DNA from: Marasmius tenuissimus
Taxonomy: Eukaryota > Basidiomycota > Agaricomycetes > Agaricales > Marasmiaceae
DNA length: 64,000 nucleotides
Reading direction: 5' to 3'
Assembly (NCBI GenBank): GCA_029532415.1
Contig: JAQOTA010000047.1
Span: forward strand, 3,736,626-3,800,625
The notes below the pieces were generated by a model. That model ran no database searches and was not told the origin of the DNA. It saw only the letters and a list, made by a program, of their open reading frames with translations. The position numbers were made by a program, and so were the translations under genes. Shown here piece after piece: positions 32,701-42,469 of the stretch (its first letter is position 1; each line of letters begins with the position of its first letter).

Positions 32701-33719
32701 GGACTAACCAGTCCCTTGAACAGTATTTACGATTATTCGTGAGTTACGATCAAGACGACTGGGAACAATATCTGCCGCTAGCTGAGTTCACGTATAATAA
32801 TACGACACACAGCGCGATAGGTATGTCCCCATTCTTTGCAAACAAGGGTTACCATCCCCGATTGACTCTGTCTTTCAAGGACGTCCCGAGTCATGCAGCC
32901 TTACAAGTCGCCGAGAACTTAGAGGATATGCATCAGTACTTGAAGGAACAGATTGAATTAGCGAATAAAAAGGCTCAGACCTACGCTAACAATCGTCGGG
33001 AACGAATCCCCGACGAGTTTCAAGTGGGTTCAAAAGTGTGGCTAAACACATTGAACCTCAAAACTCGCCGGCCGACAAAGAAGTTAGATTCCAAGAAAGT
33101 TGGTCCCTATGAAATTTTACAGAAAGTATCCACTCACGCTTATCGATTAAAGCTCCCAGGAACTCTCCAAGGAATTCACGACGTCTTTCACGCAAGTCTA
33201 CTGTCCCGAAGCCATCCTGATCCCTTCCCTCAACGAAAGCAACCCCCTCCGCCTCCGATTGAAATTGAAGAAGGGATTGAAGAATACGAAGTTGAAGCCG
33301 TATTAAATTCGAAGGGACGAGGGTCGCATATCCGATATCATATTCGGTGGAAGGATTATGACCCCGACGACGATACCTGGGAGCCCCTCGAAAATCTGGA
33401 AGGAGCAATTCATATGGTACGGGCTTTTCATAAACGTCATCCTCGAAAACCCGCACCGACCAAGGAAGAACTAGATTCTTTAGAATTCAGACGTGAGAAG
33501 ATTCTCCAGGAACGCGGAGAACGTCCCGAAGATCTCAGGGAACCCGATAGTAAAACTCCGGGATCATCTGATGATACGACAAGTCATACCAAGACGTACT
33601 CCCCGGTTACTATACCTTCTCCGAGACAAACAACTTCGTCCGAATATCGACAGAATGTGAATCTTGAAACTCAAGTGGAACCGTCTCAGCTACGGCGATC
33701 CCGCCGTCTACAAAATTAA
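29742..33719 (+). CDS. pol: Pol polyprotein with chromodomain
   Basis: 1325 residues. Protease active site D-C-G-A at D73 (Asp-Cys-Gly in place of the common Asp-Ser/Thr-Gly). Reverse transcriptase with L-C-I-D-Y-R, V-M-P-F-G-L and Y-L-D-D (453-456). RNase H with E-T-D-S-S (near 600) and F-T-D-H-N-N. Integrase HHCC finger (about 822-860) and D890, D950, E986 with the exact D-D-35-E spacing. A G-P-Y-E-I-L module follows, then a C-terminal chromodomain (about 1180-1235) with Y-x-V-E-A and W-K-D-Y-D-P-D-D-D-T-W-E-P. All catalytic residues are present. Known of the family: the chromodomain directs integration to modified histones. The start ATG overlaps the gag stop (ATGA), 1 base back in frame. 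Confidence 0.95.
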   Translation: MSPQNRPPPSNSSNSKTKTGAERVSLRSVLVSDPHSPTEGYDRVSITSNSNEAFIIQSHLFSLDNSPLPSLIDCGASRLFIDNGEASRYPSFIKKLARPVVLTLFDGQDTSGGLITHALGADLVFADGTVHKNEQLLITKLHPSAKIVLGLPWLRKHNPPIDWTELTVSLNGKERLAATLSRNITFSIPAESLARAPIVPEIQFVGARSFLGLIDEGYEVFLLGVRPYSEGPNVVVLAASDIGATEILNPLMDPEERSKFERIVPSPYHSFEKVFSSQEAKTLPPHRSSDMCIDTINDEYPPIGRVYNMSERELQALKTHIDDLLEKGFIRPSNSPIGAPVLFAKKKDGTLRLCIDYRALNRLTKRNNYPIPLIGNLIDRLRKSTIYTKLDLRAGYHNIRVADGHEWKTAFRTRYGAFEYLVMPFGLTNAPSVFQQFMNEIFHDMADLNVIVYLDDILIYSESEDQHIEHVREVLQRLEKFDLHLKPEKCEFHTTSVEYLGVIISPSGIKMDPQKVQVIQEWPVPTNVKEVQSFLGFANFYRRFIDNYSGIVKPLTSLTSKKKTWEWSSECQSVFELLKQAFVEAPILRHFNPSLPIVVETDSSDYAIASIISQPHPDSQDLHPVAFYARSMVPAELNYDIYDKELLAIVESFKQWRAYLEGSRFPVQVFTDHNNLQFFTTTKQLSRRQARWSEFLSGFDFSINYRPGRLGLKPDALTRRPDVYPRKTLRDATNVINNKILIKPEQLVAVLAANFILNEDLLIRTIREAPEDGHWRHARSWMQDHSDGPYVFENGLLLRNGVVYVPDYKDLRLEVMKTHHDHKLRGHPGVHSTVNLILRGYYWPRIRKDVKGYVLSCQSCQRAKSARRRPYGLLKPLPIAKRPWISISVDHIVQLPDSEGFDAIMVVVCRLTKQAIFVACNTTDMAADLAQQFVRHVFAKHGLPADIVSDRGTTFVSNFWQSLCDILEVRTNLSTAYHPQSDGQTERTNQSLEQYLRLFVSYDQDDWEQYLPLAEFTYNNTTHSAIGMSPFFANKGYHPRLTLSFKDVPSHAALQVAENLEDMHQYLKEQIELANKKAQTYANNRRERIPDEFQVGSKVWLNTLNLKTRRPTKKLDSKKVGPYEILQKVSTHAYRLKLPGTLQGIHDVFHASLLSRSHPDPFPQRKQPPPPPIEIEEGIEEYEVEAVLNSKGRGSHIRYHIRWKDYDPDDDTWEPLENLEGAIHMVRAFHKRHPRKPAPTKEELDSLEFRREKILQERGERPEDLREPDSKTPGSSDDTTSHTKTYSPVTIPSPRQTTSSEYRQNVNLETQVEPSQLRRSRRLQN

Positions 33720-33871
33720 TAAGAGGTACACAAAGTTCAATTCACATAAGAGTCTTCCGAAATACAAATACAAATTCGTTGTTTTGAAACTATTTAGGTG
33801 GTTTCAAGGCGAAAATCTAGGAGCAAGTAATCAGTAACAGAAAGGATTCGTGGAAATAGCGAGTGACTTAC

Positions 33872-35166
33872 CTAGTCATCTGAAGGGGACACTTGGGACC
33901 ACTCGGCAGAGCCGTTGGTGGCAGAAGTCGAAGCAGAGGATGAGGGACGGGCCAAGAGGGATTTGACGGGAGCTACGTTCACGCGGAATGGGCGACGATC
34001 AGTACGAGGAGAGGTAAAGCGTCTGGACAAACGGTCAGTAGAATAAAATTGATTGTATAAAGATGTGCTTACTTCAAAAGCCCCAGCACATCTACGATGT
34101 AACGAGGACGGCTGCCCTCTGCAGCCTTGGCAATCTCTCGTTCAATGGTATTCTCATCCATTGGACCAGTAATTTCCAAGCTCGTAATCTCAACCCTGTC
34201 AACGAAAGTAACGACCTCTTCGATGATTTTGACGACTCGCTGAACGCATCCAACAACCTCGTCATATTGGGATTGAGCGCTAAGGCCAGATACGTCGGGA
34301 ATACCAGAAATTCCGTTGAGACGGGAAAGCATGATGGAGAGTTCCCAGTGCATGCGACGATGCTTACTCTGGAGCTCGGGGAAGGCGTGAATGGCATTTC
34401 CTCGCCGATATTTGAAACCCTCACGAGCACAGAAAACAAGGCGTTTCTTTGTCGTAGTAAGGACTTTCTCCATCTCGGCTAGTGCGAAATGCTTATGAGG
34501 AAAAGGATTGATAAGAAAATATATTAGACGACACACCTCTGTCACCGTCAACTCTCTCGAACTCGCTTCGGGCAGAGGCCAGCTCTTCTCTGACACCCAC
34601 CAACTCCGTTTGAAGTCTCTGGAGCATCTCTTGAAGAGAACCGACCTGCGCTTTGAGAGCACCGGCCTCCTTCTTGTAATATTCCTGAAGGCTACGGAGC
34701 AGAATAAGCAAAACACTAATGAAAACAGAGAAGGATTTATTCTTACCGACTCAAGACAGTGTTGCGGGCAAGAGAATGACGGAGAGTAGTTGTGGCGATC
34801 TCATGGGTACGTTCCAATTCTTGGAGACGACTAGTAACAAAAGAAATTATCAAGGCTGAGCAAGTCAAGGAAAGGGATGTACGTACCCGTTGCGAGTACG
34901 AAGACTAGCTTGGAGGGTGTCAATAACCGATGTCAGAGACGAGAGGAATCCGTCGAACGACAAGTGTTGTCCGAACTGTGCACGAAGGATCTTGATGGCG
35001 TGTTCCCGAACACTAGATAAGTACATCAGACATGGTTACGAGTGAACAAAAAATATATTGTTGCTCACTGTGCACTGGCGTTAGGGTCTTCAACGTCAAA
35101 GTCGGGATTGGTGGCGACGGGGGTCAAGGTGACGATCGGGATAGCGGGAGATTCGTTCAAGGACAT
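33872..35166 (-). CDS. antisense six-exon gene inside the retrotransposon (339 aa, coiled coil)
   Basis: Exons on the minus strand: 35166-35069, 35012-34887, 34830-34747, 34691-34537, 34478-34073 and 34022-33872. The introns are 50-58 bases, all GT..AG. The sum is 1020 nt, exactly 340 codons including TAG. The N-terminus is MSLNESPAIPIV. Exons 2-4 encode a long heptad-like helix rich in L, E, Q and R (about residues 75-165), probably a coiled coil. A conserved-looking helical part with K-K-R-L-V-F-C-A-R-E-G-F follows, and the C-terminus is Ser-rich, ending V-S-P-S-D-D. No signal peptide or membrane helix, so it is not envelope-like. I recognise no domain. The gene is convergent with pol (153 bp between stops) and has its own TATA box. 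Its introns are antisense to the genomic RNA and would therefore survive retrotransposition. Confidence 0.85.
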
Positions 35167-35261
35167 CTCGAAGGAAGGAAAAAGCAATGGAGAAGCAGCG
35201 AAGGGCAGATAGCAAAGCAGAGGACTGCTGATAGCGAAATATAGGTCAAAAGTGGGCATGC

Positions 35262-35268
35262 TTTTATA
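35262..35268 (-). promoter_or_regulatory. TATA box of the antisense gene
   Basis: TATAAAA on the minus strand, 96 bases upstream of the ATG at 35166. A start site near 35235 would give a 5' leader of about 70 bases. The region 35270-35570 between this box and the polypurine tract shows no frame. Confidence 0.55.
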
Positions 35269-35570
35269 CAAAAAGACAGCCCAACTCGCTATCAGTCTCG
35301 ACAAATAATTCTGCTAATAAAAAATATTGTTTTCTGCACCTTTGAAGCGATTCTGGACGAGTGTCGATGGTCTTTCGAGCCACAACCAGGTGGCGGATAA
35401 ACTCCACATGAAGTTATGTGTGAGAATAGAAGCAAGTGTGACAATTTGACCTACTGATAGACGGAGATCTACCTTTTATGACTATCAGGACATTAAATTG
35501 GTACACCTAATCCTTATTCAAACTGACAGAGAAGCTTCTCACATACATTCACGGGAGGAGTTTGCGCCTC

Positions 35571-35583
35571 GAGGAGGGAGTGA
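35571..35583 (+). other. polypurine tract of the chromovirus
   Basis: GAGGAGGGAGTGA lies directly before the 3' LTR, where the plus-strand primer forms in Ty3-type elements. Confidence 0.75.
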
Positions 35584-36478
35584 TGTTACGGATCGTGACT
35601 CTCATCATCCGTACACCCGAGTCCAAGTCCAATTTCCGAAGCATGTCATGATAAGATCTCAAGAAGTGATCATCTCAGTTGGGACCCAGTAGACCATTGC
35701 AAAGCGCCGACAAACACCCGCCTAGACCACACGTTGAGGTCACACGACCGTGGACAATGGTTTCCTGACTGACCAGTGCTCCTGGGGTCCCCAAATTACT
35801 CCAATACCAAGTGTATTCCCCCAGGGACCCATTAATTTCCGCATTTTCTCTCTTTCTGGCAATATTCATCCCTTGGGACCCCAACTGCATCTTCATTTCC
35901 CATCCCCAAACACTCTTCAAGCAGTGCGCAGGCTATGAAGGAATGCTATTCAATTGAACAGCATTCCCGGGAAAGCAGAACCCGAGACCCGGTAAGTCCA
36001 GGGATTCTCCACAATCCCTAGGACTTGCACGTAGGCTGTATATATATTGTAGGCAGTGCTAGTAGGTAGTAAAATAGTATAAAAGGCCTGAGGTTTCTAC
36101 CAAAACCTCAGCCTAGATATTCTTGTTGTTTCCCCTTAGCTTTTGTGTGTTTTAAGTCTCTGGAGTTGAGCCCTAGCTCCTCTTTCTCTCTCTCTGTGTT
36201 TTGCGAGTGTTTTAGTGTTTTCCCGAGCTCCCCGAAGCCTTAGTTTCGAGTCCCGAAGGACTCATTTGGATTTCCACAAGTTCTAGTAAGTGTTCTTTGA
36301 GTTACGTTATATTACTAGTTACTTTTACAGTAGCTACTAGTATCTACAGTGGTCTTGTAGTAAACATTTTGCTGCCTCAGTCCCATTCCAGAGTTGTTGT
36401 GTTAGTTTTGTGTATCGCCGCGTAGGTCTTAAAATCGTACCTGTTACGTGCAGCGGTCTGCGTATACGGTCCGTAACA
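35584..36478 (+). repeat. 3' LTR of the chromovirus
   Basis: 895 bp, identical to the 5' LTR apart from one added T (near 36370). It is followed by the target copy GTACT at 36479-36483. Confidence 0.95.
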
Positions 36479-36580
36479 GTACTCTTTCTCTTGTCCAATG
36501 GGTAGATTGGGAGGCAGCACATCTCACTGACTACTGGAATATCTATTGTGTTGAGATTTAGACACTATACATACAGAGAT

Positions 36581-37460
36581 TCAACATGCCTCAGAATACG
36601 TTGGTGGTAACTCTAAAATTGTTCTCTCAAGTCCTCCAGTAGATACTTGCTCAGCAGGTCTCCAACCACTACCCGCATGGCAGAGAATACTGGCATTGCT
36701 GCTTGAGCCCACTGAAACCTGCTGTGATGCTTGAGTCTGAATGTCTGCATCAAACTCCCTCACACTCTCTCATATGATTTCCTGGGGTTTGGATTCAGGT
36801 CTCTCCATCTGGGTTGTCTCCAAGGTTGCTTGTCCACAACAGCAATCATACTGGGAAGTGGATATAGTGATATCACAACATCCTGTCCATCAAAGGCCTT
36901 TGAATTGGTTGACTTTTGTTGTCTCCAGATCAACCATCCTAGTAGTAGAGCCATTAAGCCAAGGATGAATCCCACAGTGATGCCTATCACACTTCTGGCT
37001 TTGTCATGGCTGGAGCAATACATGGGCAATCAAGGGTCTGCTTGATGTCTAAGAAATGGAGAACATACCCACTTTGGTTTTGACTCATAGCAATTGAGCA
37101 AGGACTCGGTGTTAGACTCGAGGTTGAAGACATTGTAGGTCTGACCAGTGTAGTACCAGAGTACTTATTCACGGTGAAAGGGTCTAAATCAAAATTGAGG
37201 AAGGCTTCTTGGAGCTGAGATAAGCAATTGAAGTATTTGTCTTTGGGGAAATTACTAGTTATCCGGTCAGCTATTAAATCAGTAAAAATAAGAAAGGTGT
37301 CCTACTCATACACACAAAAGCAATATGACTTAGCCGTGATATTGACATTTAGAATCAGCTCCTAAACTCAGGAAAATAGAATTACTCAATGTTCTCAATG
37401 TCAACAATGAAATGTCCCGAGAATTCTCCAGTGCTGCTCAGGCCATGGTTGATATGGTAG
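36581..37460 (-). pseudogene. DSGWR/PPxY-family copy I, frame break in the tail
   Basis: Minus strand, read from about 37450 down: the end of an ectodomain exon (G-E-F-S-G-H-F-I-V-D-I-E-N-I-E), an exon with F-D-L-D-P-F-T-V-N-K-Y and a Ser/Thr stalk (about 37055-37210), an intron (GTATGT..CCAG) and the membrane exon (V-I-G-I-T-V-G-F-I-L-G-L-M-A-L-L-L-G-W-L-I-W) with I-S-L-Y-P-L-P-S-M-I-A-V. After N-P-R-K-S-Y-E-R-V the frame stops. The tail H-A-G-S-G-W-R-P ... L-E-L-P-P-T-Y-S-E-A-C continues in another frame. The break lies in a GAGAGAGTGTGAG run, a typical slippage site. The signal exon is missing; a putative solo LTR lies directly upstream. Confidence 0.6.
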
Positions 37461-38030
37461 GGCACGGCGAGTGTCCTCTCAAGTCACTCCTTTTAAGCGA
37501 GGGCGAGGTTCAAAGGTCGAGAATCAAGGGTCAAAGGCCGAGGGTCGAAGGTCAAGTGTCGAGGGTCAAAGGTCAAGTGTCGAAGGTCGAGTGCTGAAGG
37601 TCAAGTGTCGAAGGTCGAGGGTCAAGGTGGGCTTTCACTGGTGTATTAACCAAGTTGTTAAGCTAAGGAAAGGTTGTATGTACATTGGGCTTATATACTG
37701 GAATCTGTCTAGGTCCGGAGTCGCTCTGAGTCGTGCTGAGTTGCAGGCGTGTGAGTTGCTTGTAGTTGGACTGAGTCGTCGTGGGAGTGGCTGTGAATGT
37801 CGTGTGAGTTGTTGCGGCTGTTCGTATATCATGACTCGGGGTGGCATGTGGAGATGTCTGCTGGGTATGGTCTGGAGCTGTGGTCTGGATGCATGGCTCC
37901 ACTTACTCCGCGGAGTCGTCTATAGAGATGTTTTGAATGAGTGGGAAAGGTGGTAAGGGAGAGGTGAGTTGGGTAAGGAGAGGCGTCTGTATGGGCGCTT
38001 GTTGATGAGAATAGAGGTGAATCGTAACAA
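37450..38030. repeat. possible solo LTR (581 bp) containing a minisatellite
   Basis: TG..CA ends flanked by ATGGT at 37445-37449 and 38031-38035. An internal CTTATATA is near 37690. The composition is like the LTR at 18980-19463. Terminal inversion is weak (TGAT against TGTT), so confidence is modest. Confidence 0.4.
37500..37632. repeat. GGTC(A/G)AGnGTCGA minisatellite
   Basis: About a dozen imperfect copies of a 9-10 base unit (GGTCGAGGGTCAA and AAGGTCAAGTGTCG variants) in tandem. Confidence 0.8.
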
Positions 38031-38061
38031 TGGTTGGGTGAGACTGCCCACTTCACATCCT

Positions 38062-38229
38062 TGTCTTCTCTAAAACCATCAGCTCTCCCCGGGCATTGCA
38101 AATCAGCTGGTCTCAGAGTGCCTCCGAGAAGATTGGAACCGGTTTCATTGAACTCACCGGCAACTCCAGTCCAGGATATGTGGAGTCTTCATCCAAAAAA
38201 CTTGCAGCTGGAAGTGTGACATTCAACCC
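38062..38229 (+). pseudogene. ectodomain fragment of the surface-protein family
   Basis: An open stretch reads V-F-S-K-T-I-S-S-P, then Q-I-S-W-S-Q-S-A-S and G-S-V-T-F-N-P. These positions match the start, the Trp and the end of the family ectodomain exon. No signal exon, helix or tail accompanies it on this strand. Confidence 0.35.
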
Positions 38230-38299
38230 TATGCAGAAAACAACTGATGCAAGGAGTGTAGTCCTATATGATTTTAAGATTTATTTGAACTGGAAATAC

Positions 38300-39641
38300 T
38301 AGAAGAAGAAGCAGTAATAGCTCACAGTAAAATAGACACCATGTAAACCTGCTGGCACGGTGCATAGGATGAAGAGGTATGCACAGCAGGGTAGCCTGAA
38401 TAAATATATATATAGGTGATACAAATACAGCAAGATACCAACAGATTGATAGCATACAGATTGAATTGTAATCCAAAAGATCAAAGCACAGGTGGGAATG
38501 TCGGAATCAACAGGTGCTGCGATTGATCAAAAAACCCGCCATCCTCATTGAAAATGAATTGCTGAAATTTCAATTTCTCTCCCGGATTGAGGATAACATC
38601 GACAACGGCTTCCAATGGTACATCATAAACTTCTTCAAAAGTCTTCCATCGCCTTGGCATCCTCCTCAAATAGGAGACTGCTTGCGCAAACACCCCAGGA
38701 AGATGCGCGTTTTGCCGGAAGCCGTTCCGGCTGTTTAGCCAATCTCGCATTCTCACACACTGACTGACCCCATAAAGCGACGAGCTGGAACTTTGCACTA
38801 CTGCTGAGCAATTAGGAAAACAACTCAAAATGCTCGGGTAATGCATAACGGCTACCATGGGCACAGCAGTTGGTTGAAACAAACAGAGGGATCCTCTTAT
38901 CTTGTGCCAAAAGATCCAGCCTGTGGGAATTCTGACATAACCTGCCAGGGCAGTGCCGGTTGGCCTGTACAGGCCGAGAACGGCTGCGAACGGTTATTTT
39001 GCATGATTAACGTTCCGCTCCCAGCCCCACAAGCCGAGGAAAGCGAGGTTTTATCTCGTTTTATTTTGTTTCTATGGTCTATGAGTAGGGCTCGTAATCC
39101 ACGCAAGAGCTTGATTGTATGATTATATCCCGGAGGTACAGGCGCTCATCATAAACAGCGTCGGTATCTGGAGCCCATTCTCGAGGACCTTCACCTTACG
39201 GCATGCCTTAATTCAACCACCACAAGCGCCTATTCTACCTGTCGGTCCTACATGACCAGGGATAAGTGTTACCCGTCCTTTTCTCAGCCGAGAACTGTGC
39301 CTGATATGTTTTGAATTCGATTTAAGTTTAAGTACGTGGGCCAACTCGTTCTGGCAGCCGGTACCAATCGGCTTGGAGGGCCTGAACATCCAACACTTAC
39401 TTTCTCACCGTACACTAGGCTTCAACTCCACAGCACTTCTCCCTTACAGGCGGAGGGTCGTCTTTTTAGAATGTTTCTGGAGTCCAATGGGTACAAAGAG
39501 ATGGTGACTGGTCACTGTACGAATTGCCTTTGTCAATCGAGCGCATCAAGTCACCCGGGTGAATAGTATTTTCTGATGTACGTTTCAATGACTACGACTC
39601 ATTCTCATTCTTATTATAAAAGCGAGCAATATTGACGCTAG
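38300..39641. other. spacer; one unassigned minus-strand frame
   Basis: A minus-strand frame of 133 codons (38481-38882) has a plausible amino-acid composition but no recognisable motif or supporting splice sites. Nothing else supportable. Confidence 0.3.
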
Positions 39642-40756
39642 TCAACTCCAAGTGGATGTGGGGTGTTTTGAGGTTGCCAATGGCGGATATCGACGCCTCC
39701 AGCGTCTCATTACCTCCTCTTCATCAGGTAGGTGTCCCAAGTCAATTGTAACTGGGCGTGAGTTTCCAGAGCGCAAGGAGCCAGGATATTCCCCCAAAAG
39801 ATCCCGATTCCATGTCAACCAACTCGTTACTGCGGTATCTCCCACCGTCGTCATCTCGTGTAGTATGGCCGAATTTGGTACACACTCCGTCAGGCTATTC
39901 TCCGTATTCTCTGCACGGCTTGTGATCAACCTCGAAATCACCACCGGAATGTTGCACACGATCAGCCCGGCGCATACCTCCACGTACGCAGCGATGATTT
40001 CTTCCATACCCATTCCTACCAGTATAAACGTGGCGTGAGGGATTGATACAGCTGTCGTAATGAAACCCGTCGAGAAAATCCAAGCCAGTCGACGACGAAG
40101 AGAATGAGATGAGATAGTTTGGATCAACCGGATAGGAATAAAGACGAGAACTGAGTCGGAAACGGAGTCGGCTAGGAACGTGATTTGGTGAGGACGGATT
40201 CGAATCCAGGACCCACAGTGCATGACGTACCAGCAACCTGTAAAATCGCCACCTGCTTCGTCAAATTGCACTTCGGGTTTTCCATCTCCTTCCATCTAGT
40301 TGTAGCGTTCCCAGGCTCGCAGACCCAGAAGAGCTGGCAAACAAGGAGCATTGGAGTTACGATGAAGACTCCGGAGATAATGTATAAAGCCTTCCTCGTA
40401 CCGAGCCTGAAACCGAATTCAAACCCATACTCGGGATGCACTCGAATGATAGAAAACAACATGCTCAGTCTCGCGAGCCATAAAGCGCTATAAAAGAAGG
40501 AGGCAGCCAGGTAGTAAGCCGCCACCTTTCTCACGTGAATGACACCGGAGATGTTGGAGCTGAATAAAATTTGGGCGAGTGTGCTGGCGACCATGAGGAG
40601 GAGGGACAAGGCAGAGAGGAAGGCAAGGAGATCGTCCGTCCAGTATCGAGATCGCCGAATGTAAAGACGATATACCGCTGTGAGGAGTGCGGGGATGGTA
40701 CAGATGACTATGGCTATGCCAATAGCGAGGTAAGAGTCCTGTACGCTGGGAGGCAT
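39642..40756 (-). CDS. rhodopsin/Pth11-like seven-helix membrane protein
   Basis: Two exons, 40756-40231 and 40171-39642, joined across a 59-base intron (GTACGT..CTAG). The sum is 1056 nt (351 aa). The N-terminus is MPPSVQDSYLAIGIAIVICT. There are about seven hydrophobic helices, W-T-D-D-L after the second helix region, and W-V-C-E-P-G-N-A-T-T-R-W before a C-N-L-T loop. Then come I-P-I-R-L-I-Q-T and a long hydrophilic cytosolic tail with R-R-W-R-R-R-Y. This layout is that of the fungal rhodopsin-domain family (extracellular CFEM absent), often annotated as integral membrane proteins of unknown ligand. The start is the first ATG of the open frame. A decayed paralogue lies 2 kb away on the same strand. 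Confidence 0.8.
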
Positions 40757-42450
40757 AGTTTACTAGACCCAGGAGTGACCCGAGTGGTGATATATGGGGA
40801 CGGTTTTCGATCCCATATTGTTTTTATTGGGCACAGAAGCCTGCAGGCAGAGAGGAGACTCATCCGCTTTAATCGTGTCCTAAGACGCATAGAAGTGGTG
40901 AATACTCAGGGAATACATCCGAACTTGACGTTTAACTTTTCCATGTTCATTGTGTCCCTCGGCCTGTCAGTCCTCAATTGACGAGCGGTGGTCTTGTCAC
41001 CGACGCCAGGCATATGCATGAATGATCTTAACCGTTTTGGTTATGTATCTCGACCCTTGGAAGAGAAATGCACATATGCTATCGTCGATGAAATACAGCC
41101 TCCTATCATTGTCAGCGAGCCTAATTCTCAATGAGATGTGGAATACCGCCAGTGCATTAAAATAGAACTCTTGGCTTGTTCAGCCTGGTAGGCTAGTTCC
41201 TTGAGAGACATTGGTCTCGCGCCTCTCTAAGTGCCCTGAAAAGCTTCAAGCTCGCCCACATTAGCATACATGGTTACTCAAGGGCGGTAAAAGGACATCA
41301 GCAGAAATATTTATAGGGTGTCGATTGCCCCGAGGCGGGCAGTGTTCATGTCTCGTATTAGCAATAGAGTCAGGTACCTACCGAAACGGATGGTTTAGAG
41401 ACATAACGGTCCGGAGTCTTGGTACCAAAAGTCCGAAGGAAACTTCGTCTCTTTTTGTTAGCATCCATCTTTATTCCCTTGACCATTACCTCATAGTTAC
41501 CCTTCAGGAAAAGTGAGTGCCATTGATATATACTCGTCTTTATTCACTCGGTTGCTGACTGCGAGGTTGCAGGCGTTCTTACTTTTGGTCCAATGGCCCT
41601 CAAGACGAGGGAGGTCCTCAAGCTTTGATTGTCAGGTCGAGCGAGCAAACTTGACGCTTGCTGTGGCTAACTGGGGCCTCAGCAAGTGTAGGTACCGGCA
41701 TTGGTTCATGAGGTTCGATTCCTCGTGTCTCGTGTCTCGTGTCTCGGGTTATGCTTCAGCTAATTTCAACCCCTTTGACTGTCCCATTCGGACCCAATCG
41801 CATGGTGCACTTCTATCCTCCATTCTCCCCTTATTCATGTTTTCAATCATATGTTTAGTCACTGTTCAAAGGAGCTGGAACGAGGATGATAGAACATTCC
41901 GGGGTCTCGGTCGCGTCATGCCCCCCAATTTTGAGTATCCACTGGTCATCGCCGGTGCGAGAAGCTGAGGATCATTTCACAGTACGCGCAGTGACCCTCT
42001 TTTCTGTGCGGAGACACCCGACGTCAATCTCAAACTTGGCCATCGTGCGCACACCGTCTCTTGGAGGTATTCCCGAATACATACACTGGTCAACTAATTT
42101 GCCATGGCTAGTTGAATCCGCCGGCGGAAGTTGTAGCTTTGATGTAAAGGTGCCGCCGCCTCTTCGGTTCATTTGGATATTGCATTGGAGAAGCCGAGAG
42201 TGTCATCTGTGAGGACTCAATAGAAAAGACGATGCGATCGTGATATTGTATGCGAGGTTATGAAGTATATTTGCCACTGCCATTTTTACGATCCTCGGAC
42301 TTTTACAAGTTCATGCTGTTGGTGCCAAGGAGAATTGTTGCTTTTATATTGGCAGCGTCGGAGGGCTCTAAGATTGCTTTGGAATCGGAAATGGAACCGA
42401 TGCGATTTCCCAAATTCACTGGGCACGAGCCGAGACATCAGAAGTTGGGA
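40757..42450. other. intergenic; possible ectodomain fragment near 42 kb
   Basis: On the plus strand at about 41985-42175 a frame reads H-P-T-S-I-S-N-L-A-I-V-R-T-P-S and S-C-S-F-D-V, matching the D-P-T-S-F-x-L-A-x-T pattern of the family ectodomain, without other exons. CTCGTGT is repeated three times near 41730. Otherwise nothing supportable. Confidence 0.3.
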
Positions 42451-42469
42451 CAAGCTCATCAGCACATGA

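Larger units (their letters stand above)
24105..36478 (+). mobile_element. intact 12.4-kb Ty3/Gypsy chromovirus with an antisense accessory gene
   Basis: Two LTRs (894 and 895 bp) differ by a single T insertion and are bounded by TGTTACGG..CCGTAACA. The 5-bp target duplication GTACT lies at 24100-24104 and 36479-36483. In order: LTR, self-priming site, gag, pol (protease, reverse transcriptase, RNase H, integrase, chromodomain), antisense spliced gene, polypurine tract, LTR. Protease-reverse transcriptase-RNase H-integrase order and the chromodomain place it among chromoviruses of the Metaviridae. Every frame is open, so it may be active or very recently so. At 12.4 kb it is well above the usual 5-8 kb, owing to the long Gag and the extra gene. 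Confidence 0.95.

Noticed and set aside
33058..33456. 132-codon minus-strand frame opposite the chromodomain
   Set aside because: Shadow of pol, and not connected in frame to the real antisense gene, which begins beyond the pol stop.
37500..37632. Regular short repeats that could be mistaken for a CRISPR array
   Set aside because: Contiguous 9-10 base tandem units without spacers, in a eukaryotic genome: a minisatellite.
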